DNA of 5,630 nt from Acidisarcina sp. GTDB taxonomy: Bacteria; Acidobacteriota; Blastocatellia; Pyrinomonadales; Pyrinomonadaceae. This document shows, one piece after another, positions 1 through 5,630 of this stretch (position 1 is its first letter; each line of letters starts with the position of its first letter). Under the pieces are notes generated by a model. The model did no database searches. It saw only the letters and a list, made by a program, of their open reading frames with translations, and was not told the origin of the DNA. The stretch lies in contig JAJNPX010000110.1 of the NCBI GenBank assembly GCA_021155145.1, forward strand, positions 1 to 5,630, read 5' to 3'. A program made the position numbers and the translations under genes.

Positions 1-734
1 AGTGTTTTGGTGCCGCGGAGGACGAGAAACGAATCGAAAGGCGAAAGTATCGCACCTACACTATTCTGAACGAATTGTATCCACTCGGCATCTTTCTCAT
101 CATTTAGTGCCACAAATCCGCCAACGCTGTCCGAGTGACCATTCAGGTACTTTGTTGTCGAGTGGACCACAATGTCAACACCGTGTTCGATCGGCCGTTG
201 AAAATACGGCGACATGAAAGTGTTGTCGCACACGACCTTGGCACCGCGTGAATGAGCGAGTTCTGAAACAGCCGCAAGATCCGTAACGGTCATCACCGGA
301 TTGGTCGGTGTTTCCACAAAGACCATTTTCGTATGAGGTTTAAATGAAGCTTCGAGCCCGGCTACATCTGATGTGTCCGCGAGGTCGAACTCCACTCCGT
401 AATTACTAAGGATCTTGCTAAACAGACGAAAAGTGCCGCCGTATGTGTTGTCACCGAGTATTACGTGCTCCCCGCCTTTCACCAGCTTAAGTACGGCATC
501 GATCGCAGACATTCCCGATGCAAAGGCGTATCCGAACTTTGCTCCCTCCAATGCGGCGATATTAGTTTCGAGTGCCGAACGCGTGGGATTCTGCGTACGG
601 GCGTATTCGTAGCCTTTGTGCTTGCCAAGCGAGTCCTGTGCGTAAGTCGAGGTTTGATAGATCGGAACACTTACCGCCCCTGTCGCTGTGTCGGGCTCGT
701 TTCCGGCGTGGATAGCAATTGTCGAAAAGCCCAT
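1..734 (-). CDS. Cystathionine gamma-synthase/gamma-lyase family PLP enzyme, 5' part (runs off left edge)
   Basis: This is a PLP-dependent trans-sulfuration enzyme of the Cys/Met metabolism family (fold type I, cytosolic). Reading the minus strand from the ATG at 734-732 gives 244 uninterrupted codons before the window ends; family members are about 380-400 residues, so roughly the last third is missing. Visible landmarks in order are the N-terminal IAIHAGNEPD stretch, YARTQNPTR (residues 44-52, with Tyr44 and Arg46 as phosphate-contacting positions), SGMSA (73-77), DNTYGG with Tyr98 and Arg103, the cofactor-ring Asp170 in CDNTF, and HSTTKYLNGH, whose Lys195 should form the PLP Schiff base. 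The residues that help separate synthase (metB), lyase and sulfhydrylase lie in the missing C-terminal part, so no symbol is given. No in-frame ATG, GTG or TTG lies between this ATG and the upstream stop, so the start is firm, although no good Shine-Dalgarno precedes it. It lies 148 bp downstream of leuD on the same strand. Confidence 0.93.
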   Translation of the reverse strand, partial: MGFSTIAIHAGNEPDTATGAVSVPIYQTSTYAQDSLGKHKGYEYARTQNPTRSALETNIAALEGAKFGYAFASGMSAIDAVLKLVKGGEHVILGDNTYGGTFRLFSKILSNYGVEFDLADTSDVAGLEASFKPHTKMVFVETPTNPVMTVTDLAAVSELAHSRGAKVVCDNTFMSPYFQRPIEHGVDIVVHSTTKYLNGHSDSVGGFVALNDEKDAEWIQFVQNSVGAILSPFDSFLVLRGTKT

Positions 735-841
735 ATCAGGAGCAAAAAAGTAGAATCGGGAAAAGCTTTGTTGTCGTAAAATTGGGCGCGAGGGTGATTA
801 AAACCGCCATTTTTACGAGCCTTTATGGTAACTTGCCGATT

Positions 842-883
842 AAAAAAAAGCAAACAAGTCGAGGCACGAATTAAGTTGGCTTT
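842..883 (-). terminator. Possible intrinsic terminator of the leu operon
   Basis: Immediately after the leuD stop, the minus strand carries AAGCCAAC (882-875) and GTTTGCTT (855-848). These can pair over 8 positions with one C-T mismatch, extendable by an A-T pair at 883/847. The 3' arm runs into a tract of eight T (849-842). The loop is long (about 19 nt) and the stem is AT-rich and imperfect, so this is a weak terminator candidate. If it is leaky, the downstream trans-sulfuration gene could be co-transcribed with leuABCD. Confidence 0.35.
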
Positions 884-1491
884 CAGCGTGCAATTGAGAG
901 GAATGGAGGCGACTTTAGGCTATCTGCCTCATATTGTGAGATCTCATTCTCAAACTGAAGGGTAAGGGCTATTTCGTCCATGCCATTGAGCAGGCAGTGC
1001 TTGTGAAATGGGTCGATCTCGAAATGAGCGGAACGGCCGGTCGAAACCGAGACCGTCTGTGATTCCAGGTCAACCGTGATCCGACGTGCGTCTGGATCTG
1101 CTGAGATCAGGTCAGCGACGAAGCCGTGGTCAAGAACGACGGGAAGCAGGCCGTTCTTGAGGCTGTTGCTGTAAAAGATCTCGGCGAAACTCGGTGCTAT
1201 GACAGCTCGAAACCCATGATCGAGCAGGCTCCATGCGGCATGCTCGCGGGAGGAGCCGCATCCGAAATTCTCGCCGGCGACAAGTATAGAGGCACCATCC
1301 GACTCCGGGTGATTCAAAACAAAATCTGTCTTTTCTCCGCTCGATGTAAATCGCCAGTCATAGAACAGGAATTGGCCGTACCCGGTGCGTTCGATCCTCT
1401 TTAGAAATTGTTTAGGGATGATCTGGTCAGTATCGACGTTTGAAAGTCCGATCGCCACATATTTTCCCGTAACGGTCGTGAATGGTTCCAT
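883..1491 (-). CDS. leuD: 3-isopropylmalate dehydratase small subunit
   Basis: LeuD is the swivelling small subunit of isopropylmalate isomerase. It pairs with LeuC to convert 2-isopropylmalate to 3-isopropylmalate through dehydration and rehydration, in the cytosol. The product is 202 residues, essentially the length of enterobacterial LeuD (about 201). Visible family signatures are NVDTDQIIPKQFLKR (residues 18-32), the substrate-binding core GENFGCGSSREHAAW (73-87), and the following FRAVIAPSFAEIFYSNS segment. The C-terminal region with NGMDEIALTL and the usual short tail is present. The ATG lies 6 nt after the leuC TAA. The likely ribosome binding element is the AGG that forms the last leuC codon (1503-1501), 9 nt before the ATG, so translation is probably coupled to leuC. 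The gene ends with TGA and is the last of the tight cluster. The adjacent leuC and the family motifs make the assignment secure. Confidence 0.97.
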   Translation of the reverse strand: MEPFTTVTGKYVAIGLSNVDTDQIIPKQFLKRIERTGYGQFLFYDWRFTSSGEKTDFVLNHPESDGASILVAGENFGCGSSREHAAWSLLDHGFRAVIAPSFAEIFYSNSLKNGLLPVVLDHGFVADLISADPDARRITVDLESQTVSVSTGRSAHFEIDPFHKHCLLNGMDEIALTLQFENEISQYEADSLKSPPFLSIAR

Positions 1492-1497
1492 TTCAAA

Positions 1498-2901
1498 TTA
1501 CCTGAACGTCCAGTTTCTGACGTCGACAAAATGCCCGGCGATCGCCGCCGCGGCTGCCATTGGTGGACTAACGAGGTGCGTCCGGCCTCCCCGTCCCTGT
1601 CGTCCTTCAAAATTTCGATTACTTGTGGACGCGCATCGTTCTCCTTCCTCGAGCACATCGTCATTCATCGCAAGACACATGGAGCACCCGGCATCGCGCC
1701 ATTCAAATCCAGCCTCGAGAAAGATCTGTGCGAGCCCCTCTTCTTCGGCTTGCTTTTTTATCATCATCGAGCCTGGAACGACCATGGCGTTGACGCGCTT
1801 GTCCTTTTTGTAGCCGCGGATGACTTTTGCCGCAGCCCTAAGGTCCTCGATCCGCGAATTTGTACAAGACCCGATGAAGACGCGATCGATCTGAATATCT
1901 TCAATAGGTCGATAGGGTTCGAGCTCCATATATTCCAGGGCGCGTTCGTACGATCGCCGCTTTGTTCCGTCAGATATCATTCCCGGGTCGGGGATGGCCT
2001 GATCCACGGAAACCGACATTTCGGGAGAGGTTCCCCAGGTAACGAATGGGGCGAGTTCGCTTGCATTGATCGATATTTTTGCGTCAAAAGACGCACCATT
2101 GTCAGTTGCTAATCCCCTCCAAAGCTCCAAGGCCCGCTCCCAATCTTCGCCCCGCGGCGCATAGGGCCGGCCCTCCAGATACCTAAATGTCGTGTCGTCG
2201 GGCGCTATGAGGCCCGCTCGGGCACCGCCCTCGATCGTCATGTTGCAAACGGTCATTCGGCCCTCCATCGAGAGAGAGCGGATCGCCGAACCGACAAATT
2301 CGATAACATATCCTGTGCCGCCTGCGGTACCTATCCGATTGATGATGGCAAGGATCAGATCTTTTGCCGTGACGCTGAACGGCAGCTCGCCCGATACCTC
2401 GACCATCATGTTCTTTGCCTTTGTCATCTGAAGGGTCTGCGTTGCCAAAACGTGCTCAACTTCGCTTGAGCCTATTCCGAAGGCAAGAGAGCCAAATGCT
2501 CCGTGGGTAGAGGTATGAGAATCGCCGCAAACGATGGTCATTCCGGGGCGGGTCAAGCCCTGCTCCGGCCCAAAAACATGGACTATCCCTTGCTCGATCC
2601 TTTCAAGGTCAAAGAGCCGAACCCCAAAGTCGCGGCAATTTCTTCGTAGCGTTTCGACCTGTTTTGCGGCGATCGCGTCAGCGAACGGGAGATCACGGTT
2701 CTTTGTGGGGATCGCATGATCCAACGTGGCAAAGGTTAGGTCCGGCCGCCTCACCGTTCGTCCGGCAAGCCTGAGGCCTTCGAAAGCCTGCGGCGAGGTC
2801 ACCTCGTGGATAAGGTGGAGGTCAATATAGATCAGAGGTGGCTCAGACGCTGACTCTCGGACCAAATGCCTTTCCCAGATCTTGTCGTAAAGTGTACTCA
2901 A
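1498..2901 (-). CDS. leuC: 3-isopropylmalate dehydratase large subunit
   Basis: LeuC is the [4Fe-4S] aconitase-family large subunit that carries the catalytic cluster of isopropylmalate isomerase and works with LeuD. The product is 467 residues, matching the family length (about 466). It opens with the family-like [12 protein letters not shown] and contains [13 protein letters not shown]. The cluster ligands are visible as Cys346 in [13 protein letters not shown] and Cys406 and Cys409 in GCSMCLAMN. The conserved C-terminal [16 protein letters not shown] and [10 protein letters not shown] blocks follow. The initiation codon is TTG (2901-2899). It is preceded by GAGGGA (2912-2907) at 5-nt spacing, and this site overlaps the leuB TGA stop, so the start is well supported and translation is probably coupled to leuB. 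It ends with TAA, 6 nt before leuD. No truncation or missing ligand is seen. Confidence 0.98.
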   Translation of the reverse strand: MSTLYDKIWERHLVRESASEPPLIYIDLHLIHEVTSPQAFEGLRLAGRTVRRPDLTFATLDHAIPTKNRDLPFADAIAAKQVETLRRNCRDFGVRLFDLERIEQGIVHVFGPEQGLTRPGMTIVCGDSHTSTHGAFGSLAFGIGSSEVEHVLATQTLQMTKAKNMMVEVSGELPFSVTAKDLILAIINRIGTAGGTGYVIEFVGSAIRSLSMEGRMTVCNMTIEGGARAGLIAPDDTTFRYLEGRPYAPRGEDWERALELWRGLATDNGASFDAKISINASELAPFVTWGTSPEMSVSVDQAIPDPGMISDGTKRRSYERALEYMELEPYRPIEDIQIDRVFIGSCTNSRIEDLRAAAKVIRGYKKDKRVNAMVVPGSMMIKKQAEEEGLAQIFLEAGFEWRDAGCSMCLAMNDDVLEEGERCASTSNRNFEGRQGRGGRTHLVSPPMAAAAAIAGHFVDVRNWTFR

Positions 2902-2906
2902 ATTAT

Positions 2907-2912
2907 TCCCTC
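2907..2912 (-). promoter_or_regulatory. leuC ribosome binding site overlapping the leuB stop
   Basis: GAGGGA on the minus strand lies 5 nt before the leuC TTG, and its first two bases belong to the leuB TGA. It fixes the otherwise ambiguous TTG start of leuC and implies that ribosomes terminating on leuB can restart at once on leuC. Confidence 0.75.
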
Positions 2913-4014
2913 AGACACCCCACGCGGCTGCCAGGAACTGTTCGTCCTCAACCGCGTATTCAGCTATAAGCATTCCCATTTCGGCCGTGGTCAAGACCTT
3001 TGTACCGACCGCCGAAATATCACGGGTGCGGTATCCCTCATCCAAGACTCGATCGATCGCCCGCTCGATCGCGACTGCCGATCCTTCATGCTTGGCGGTG
3101 TGGCGGAGCATCAATGCCACCGACGCGATCGCGCCGATCGGATTAGCGATGTCTGTCCCGGCAATGTCGGGTGCAGAACCATGCACAGGCTCGTAAAGAT
3201 CGGTGCGTCCGCCAATGGTTGCCGATGGCAGCATACCGAGCGAACCTGTGAGAACCGCGGCCTCATCCGACAAAATGTCGCCAAATAAATTCTCTGTAAG
3301 AATGACATCGAATCTACGCGGATCGGTCACAAGGTGCATTGCGCACGCGTCAACGAATAGGTGATCGACCGCGACATTACGGTAGTCGTTCGACACCTCA
3401 TCTACAACCTTTCGCCACAGTTGGGAGGTCTCGAGAACGTTCGCTTTGTCGACAGAAGTCAATTTGCCTCGACGGCTTTCTGCAGCTTCAAACGCCACGC
3501 GGGCGACGCGTTCGATCTCGTCCGCCGTGTAACGCATCGTGTTATAGGCCGACCGTCCACCATCCTGGAAACCTCTTGGCGAGCCAAAATATAGACCGCC
3601 GAGCAATTCTCTGACAATAAGCAGATCTGTTCCGTCAAAGATCTCTTTTCTAAGCGGTGATGAGCCGGCCAATGCTGGATATGAGCGTGAAGGGCGAAGA
3701 TTCGCAAACCCGCCGAGTATCTGCCGCATCTGCAAAAGGCCCGCCTCAGGACGCCGTTCAGGTGATTCCCCGTCGAACGACGGGTCGCCGACCGCGCCGA
3801 GCAACACCGCATCCGCGCCTTCGAAGAAGGCAATGGTGGCGTCAGGGAGGGGTGAGCCCGTCTCGCGTATTGCAACGCCTCCTATCAAGGCCTCACACGT
3901 CTTAACCTTGATGTCGAACTTCGCCGAGACTGCGTCGAGCACTCGGATCGCCTCGCGACATACTTCGGGGCCGACGCCGTCACCATGCAAAACTGTTATT
4001 TGGAACTCTTGCAT
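2911..4014 (-). CDS. leuB: 3-isopropylmalate dehydrogenase
   Basis: LeuB oxidises 3-isopropylmalate with NAD+ to a 2-oxo acid that decarboxylates to 2-oxoisocaproate, the direct leucine precursor (cytosolic, normally a homodimer). The product is 367 residues, a normal length. Motifs in order are HGDGVGPEV (residues 10-18), GAVGDP (73-78), the substrate arginines Arg97 (LLQMRQ), Arg107 (FANLRP) and Arg135, the LeuB-type RELLGGLYFGSPR (135-147) with catalytic Tyr142, Lys190 (VDKANVLETS), and the metal-binding aspartates Asp222, Asp246 and Asp250 (ENLFGDILSDEA). The NAD-binding HGSAPDIAGTDIANP follows. The RELLGG segment and operon context favour LeuB over isocitrate, homoisocitrate or tartrate dehydrogenases. 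The ATG is 6 nt after the leuA TAG; AGGA overlapping that stop (4022-4019) is the probable ribosome binding site. It ends in TGA, 9 nt before the leuC TTG. Confidence 0.98.
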   Translation of the reverse strand: MQEFQITVLHGDGVGPEVCREAIRVLDAVSAKFDIKVKTCEALIGGVAIRETGSPLPDATIAFFEGADAVLLGAVGDPSFDGESPERRPEAGLLQMRQILGGFANLRPSRSYPALAGSSPLRKEIFDGTDLLIVRELLGGLYFGSPRGFQDGGRSAYNTMRYTADEIERVARVAFEAAESRRGKLTSVDKANVLETSQLWRKVVDEVSNDYRNVAVDHLFVDACAMHLVTDPRRFDVILTENLFGDILSDEAAVLTGSLGMLPSATIGGRTDLYEPVHGSAPDIAGTDIANPIGAIASVALMLRHTAKHEGSAVAIERAIDRVLDEGYRTRDISAVGTKVLTTAEMGMLIAEYAVEDEQFLAAAWGV

Positions 4015-4020
4015 AAGATC

Positions 4021-5193
4021 CTAGGCGGCGATCGCAACCGGAGTTCGGCCCGGCAGAAGCGCGATAAGGTCCTGATCGTATATCTTTTTCTTTCGGTCGG
4101 CTAGTTCCGAAAATCTGGAATAAAGCTCGTTTATCTCCTCAGGATCGAACGAATAGCCTAGGCTCGCGAAACGCGAGACGAGGGCGTGGCGTCCCGAGTG
4201 TTTGCCGAGGACGATGTCGTTCGAAGGAACGCCGACCGATTCGGGGGTCATGATCTCGTAACAAAGCGGGTTACTAAGGACGCCGTGTTGATGTATGCCC
4301 GCCTCGTGTGCGAAGGCGTTTCGCCCGACGATAGCCTTATTTGGCTGAACCCCGAAACTTATCACCGAAGAGAGCATCTGACTCGTCTCGTATAGCTTTC
4401 TGCTATCTATATTGGTCGATATACCGATCTTGTCCGCGCGTACGGCCGCTGCCATCACCACTTCTTCAAGTGCGGCGTTGCCGGCACGCTCACCGATTCC
4501 GTTGACCGTGCACTCAACCTGCCTCGCCCCGGCTTCGATCGCCGCAAGGCTGTTGGCCACCGCGAGTCCCAGATCGTTGTGACAGTGTACACTTATCGTC
4601 AGACCGCGCTCTCCGACGACGCGCGACTTTATCGACCGGATAAGATCGGCAAACTCACTCGGAAGCGCGTAGCCGACGGTGTCCGGCACGTTGAGAACCG
4701 TCGCGCCAGAGTCGACAGCAGTTTGAAAAACTTCGCACAAAAAATCGACGTCGCTTCTTGTCGCATCCTCGGCTGAGAACTCGACCTCGTCCGCCAGGGA
4801 ACTTGCGACCTTGACGGCCCTTCGCGTCATTTCGATCACGTCCTTCCTTGTCTTCTTGAGTTTGAATTCAAGATGAATGTCGGAGGTGGCAACGAACGTA
4901 TGGATTCGCGATCGGGCCGCGGGCCGTAGCGCTTCGCCCGCCCGGATCACGTCATCCTCGGTCGTTCGGGCGAGCGCGGCAATCCGCGCCGTTTGACATT
5001 CGCGGGCAACGGCCCTTACAGAGCGAAAGTCACCCTCAGAGGCGATCGGAAATCCCGCCTCAATAACATCAACGCCGAGCAGTTCCAGTTGCCGTGCCAT
5101 CCCGATCTTTTCAGTGAGAAACATTGAGCAGCCCGGTGATTGCTCGCCGTCCCTCAGCGTGGTGTCAAAGATCGCGACCTTTTCCGAATCCAT
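4021..5193 (-). CDS. leuA: 2-isopropylmalate synthase, short form lacking the regulatory domain
   Basis: LeuA condenses acetyl-CoA with 2-oxoisovalerate to give 2-isopropylmalate, the committed step of leucine synthesis. The DRE-TIM barrel signature [13 protein letters not shown] (residues 9-21) supplies Arg14 and metal ligand Asp15. [14 protein letters not shown] supplies His203 and His205, and [10 protein letters not shown] supplies Asn239. The linker subdomains follow, with [13 protein letters not shown] and [11 protein letters not shown]. The product stops at 390 residues, just after [13 protein letters not shown], where most bacterial LeuA proteins (about 510-520 residues) continue into a roughly 120-residue C-terminal leucine-binding domain. 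No remnant exists downstream, because leuB begins 6 nt after the TAG. The ATG at 5193 is preceded by GGGGGA at 6-nt spacing. Homocitrate or citramalate synthase are related alternatives, but the leuBCD context and IPMS-like motifs favour LeuA. Loss of leucine feedback inhibition is an inference from the missing domain. Confidence 0.95.
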   Translation of the reverse strand: MDSEKVAIFDTTLRDGEQSPGCSMFLTEKIGMARQLELLGVDVIEAGFPIASEGDFRSVRAVARECQTARIAALARTTEDDVIRAGEALRPAARSRIHTFVATSDIHLEFKLKKTRKDVIEMTRRAVKVASSLADEVEFSAEDATRSDVDFLCEVFQTAVDSGATVLNVPDTVGYALPSEFADLIRSIKSRVVGERGLTISVHCHNDLGLAVANSLAAIEAGARQVECTVNGIGERAGNAALEEVVMAAAVRADKIGISTNIDSRKLYETSQMLSSVISFGVQPNKAIVGRNAFAHEAGIHQHGVLSNPLCYEIMTPESVGVPSNDIVLGKHSGRHALVSRFASLGYSFDPEEINELYSRFSELADRKKKIYDQDLIALLPGRTPVAIAA

Positions 5194-5199
5194 ATTTTG

Positions 5200-5205
5200 T
5201 CCCCC
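5200..5205 (-). promoter_or_regulatory. leuA ribosome binding site
   Basis: GGGGGA on the minus strand lies 6 nt before the leuA ATG. It is a purine-rich Shine-Dalgarno-like element at normal spacing, and it supports the 5193 start, where the family N-terminus also begins. Confidence 0.7.
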
Positions 5206-5222
5206 AAAATCGACGTTCCGTT

Positions 5223-5251
5223 CTTCTATTGAGCGATACTAAAAATGTCAA
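5223..5251 (-). promoter_or_regulatory. leuA promoter candidate P2 (perfect -35)
   Basis: On the minus strand TTGACA (5251-5246) is a perfect sigma70-type -35 element. It is followed after 17 nt by TAGAAG (5228-5223), which matches TATAAT at four of six positions. Transcription would start near 5216, leaving an untranslated leader of about 20-25 nt before the leuA ATG. The LysR-type dyad centred at 5278 would then lie near -62, the usual place for a LysR-family recognition site. Confidence 0.5.
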
Positions 5252-5264
5252 TGCTAAAAGTCAA
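5236..5264 (-). promoter_or_regulatory. leuA promoter candidate P1
   Basis: On the minus strand TTGACT (5264-5259) is followed at 17 nt by TAGTAT (5241-5236), a five-of-six -35 and four-of-six -10 match. It overlaps candidate P2, displaced by 13 nt, and abuts the LysR-type dyad (5266-5290). Either or both could drive the operon; sequence alone does not decide. Confidence 0.4.
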
Positions 5265-5265
5265 G

Positions 5266-5290
5266 CTTATGTAACTGAAGTATACATAAG
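5266..5290. promoter_or_regulatory. Candidate LysR-type operator (perfect inverted repeat, T-N11-A)
   Basis: CTTATGTA (5266-5273) and TACATAAG (5283-5290) are exact reverse complements separated by 9 nt. The dyad is centred at 5278, and T5272 and A5284 form the T-N11-A core typical of LysR-family binding sites. It lies between divergent leuA and the LysR-type gene, directly upstream of the leuA promoter candidates, where LysR-family activators usually bind. That this particular regulator binds here is inference. Confidence 0.6.
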
Positions 5291-5366
5291 ATGTAATTAT
5301 GATTGAATTAGAGAGGTTGATATCCGATGTCTGACCGCGACCGGTGATAATTTTCAGGTTTCCATT

Positions 5367-5372
5367 TATAAT
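5367..5372 (+). promoter_or_regulatory. -10 element of the LysR-type regulator gene
   Basis: A perfect TATAAT lies only 6 nt before the regulator ATG. No convincing -35 element is present at 16-18 nt upstream. Initiation 7 nt downstream of this hexamer would fall on the A of the ATG, giving a leaderless mRNA. A second, weaker candidate, TGATAAT at 5345-5351, would give a leader of about 20 nt. Confidence 0.4.
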
Positions 5373-5378
5373 TGTTAT

Positions 5379-5630
5379 ATGGATATAAACCAGCTCGAGG
5401 TTCTCATTGCTGTAGCCAGGGAGAGAAGTTTCTCCAGAGCGGCAGAGGTTTTAGGAAGAACTCAGCCGGCCGTCAGCCAGGCTATTCGCCGGCTGGAACT
5501 CGAGATCGGTGAAAAACTCTTCGATCGGTCGTCGAAGGATGGGACATTGACCGCCTCAGGCGAGGTGCTCGTAGATTACGCCCGCCAGATGCTCAATCTG
5601 CGTCACGCCGCGAACACGGCTTTGAGAGAG
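5379..5630 (+). CDS. LysR-family transcriptional regulator, N-terminal part (runs off right edge)
   Basis: The first 84 codons, open to the window end, encode the N-terminal DNA-binding domain of a LysR-type transcriptional regulator; the family is about 290-310 residues, so the effector-binding domain is not visible. The protein begins MDINQLEVLIAVARERSFSR. The winged helix-turn-helix follows at about residues 18-40 (AAEVLGRTQPAVSQAIRRLE), then the family-typical IGEKLFDRS, LTASGEVL and the start of the linker helix. The ATG at 5379 is the only ATG, GTG or TTG start after the upstream in-frame TGA (5304-5306), and it gives the standard family N-terminus. There is no clear Shine-Dalgarno. Divergent placement next to leuA suggests control of the leu operon and of itself, as is common in this family. 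E. coli leuO is also a LysR-type gene beside leuABCD, but orthology cannot be judged from this fragment. Confidence 0.95.
   Translation, partial: MDINQLEVLIAVARERSFSRAAEVLGRTQPAVSQAIRRLELEIGEKLFDRSSKDGTLTASGEVLVDYARQMLNLRHAANTALRE

Noticed and set aside
415..779. Plus-strand open frames and a minus-strand 63-codon frame in the left region
   Set aside because: They overlap the clear minus-strand trans-sulfuration gene (734 to the left edge) whose motifs and PLP lysine are intact; these frames show no recognisable features.
735..882. SAM riboswitch or other sulfur-responsive leader before the trans-sulfuration gene
   Set aside because: The spacer is short and AT-rich, and I could not recognise conserved riboswitch elements or a convincing terminator/antiterminator pair next to the start.
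1531..2112. Plus-strand open frame of 193 codons opposite leuC
   Set aside because: It lies wholly antisense to a full-length leuC with intact iron-sulfur ligands, has no family-like motifs and no ribosome site; it is a shadow of leuC codon bias. The same holds for the other plus-strand frames over leuA, leuB and leuD.
4015..4023. Frameshift or premature stop as the cause of the short LeuA
   Set aside because: leuB, fully intact from its first residue, starts 6 nt after the stop, so there is no sequence left that could encode a lost domain.
1538..4035. Cyanobacterial origin based on HIP1-like octamers
   Set aside because: The octamer excess alone is not diagnostic, and nothing else in the window points to cyanobacteria.
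1..5630. CRISPR array, insertion sequence, tRNA or att site
   Set aside because: No regularly spaced repeats, transposase-like frames, terminal inverted repeats or tRNA-like cloverleaf sequences were seen; nearly all the DNA is accounted for by six genes and two short spacers.

Overview
The window holds a complete leucine biosynthesis operon, leuA-leuB-leuC-leuD, on the minus strand (5193 down to 883). It is flanked by two genes cut by the window edges: the 5' part of a PLP-dependent cystathionine gamma-synthase/lyase-type gene (minus strand, 734 off the left edge) and the 5' part of a LysR-type regulator (plus strand, 5379 off the right edge). It is bacterial chromosomal DNA of moderate GC, with CGATCG notably frequent. 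No marker gene is present to place the organism; the protein style and gene order suggest a soil or environmental Gram-negative phylum such as Acidobacteriota, but this is a weak inference.

Layout from right to left. The LysR-type gene is transcribed away from leuA across a 185-bp AT-rich divergent spacer. The spacer contains a perfect 8-bp inverted repeat (5266-5290) with the T-N11-A pattern of LysR-family operators, two overlapping sigma70-like promoters pointing into leuA, and a perfect TATAAT (5367-5372) just before the regulator's ATG. leuA, leuB, leuC and leuD follow with gaps of 6, 9 and 6 nt, all in one reading frame. leuC starts with TTG, and the leuB and leuC ribosome binding sites overlap the stop codon of the preceding gene. 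After leuD comes a 148-bp spacer with a possible imperfect terminator, then the sulfur amino acid gene.

Function. LeuA condenses acetyl-CoA with 2-oxoisovalerate to 2-isopropylmalate, LeuC/LeuD isomerise it to 3-isopropylmalate, and LeuB oxidises that to the precursor of 2-oxoisocaproate. A branched-chain aminotransferase, not in the window, would complete leucine. The most notable point is that LeuA is only 390 residues. It keeps the catalytic barrel and linker subdomains but ends where the C-terminal leucine-sensing domain would begin, so classical feedback inhibition is probably absent. There is also no room for a leader-peptide attenuator, so control may rest on the divergent LysR-type protein. 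Apart from this, the region is conventional biosynthetic DNA, and I see no evidence of a novel mobile, defence or CRISPR system.
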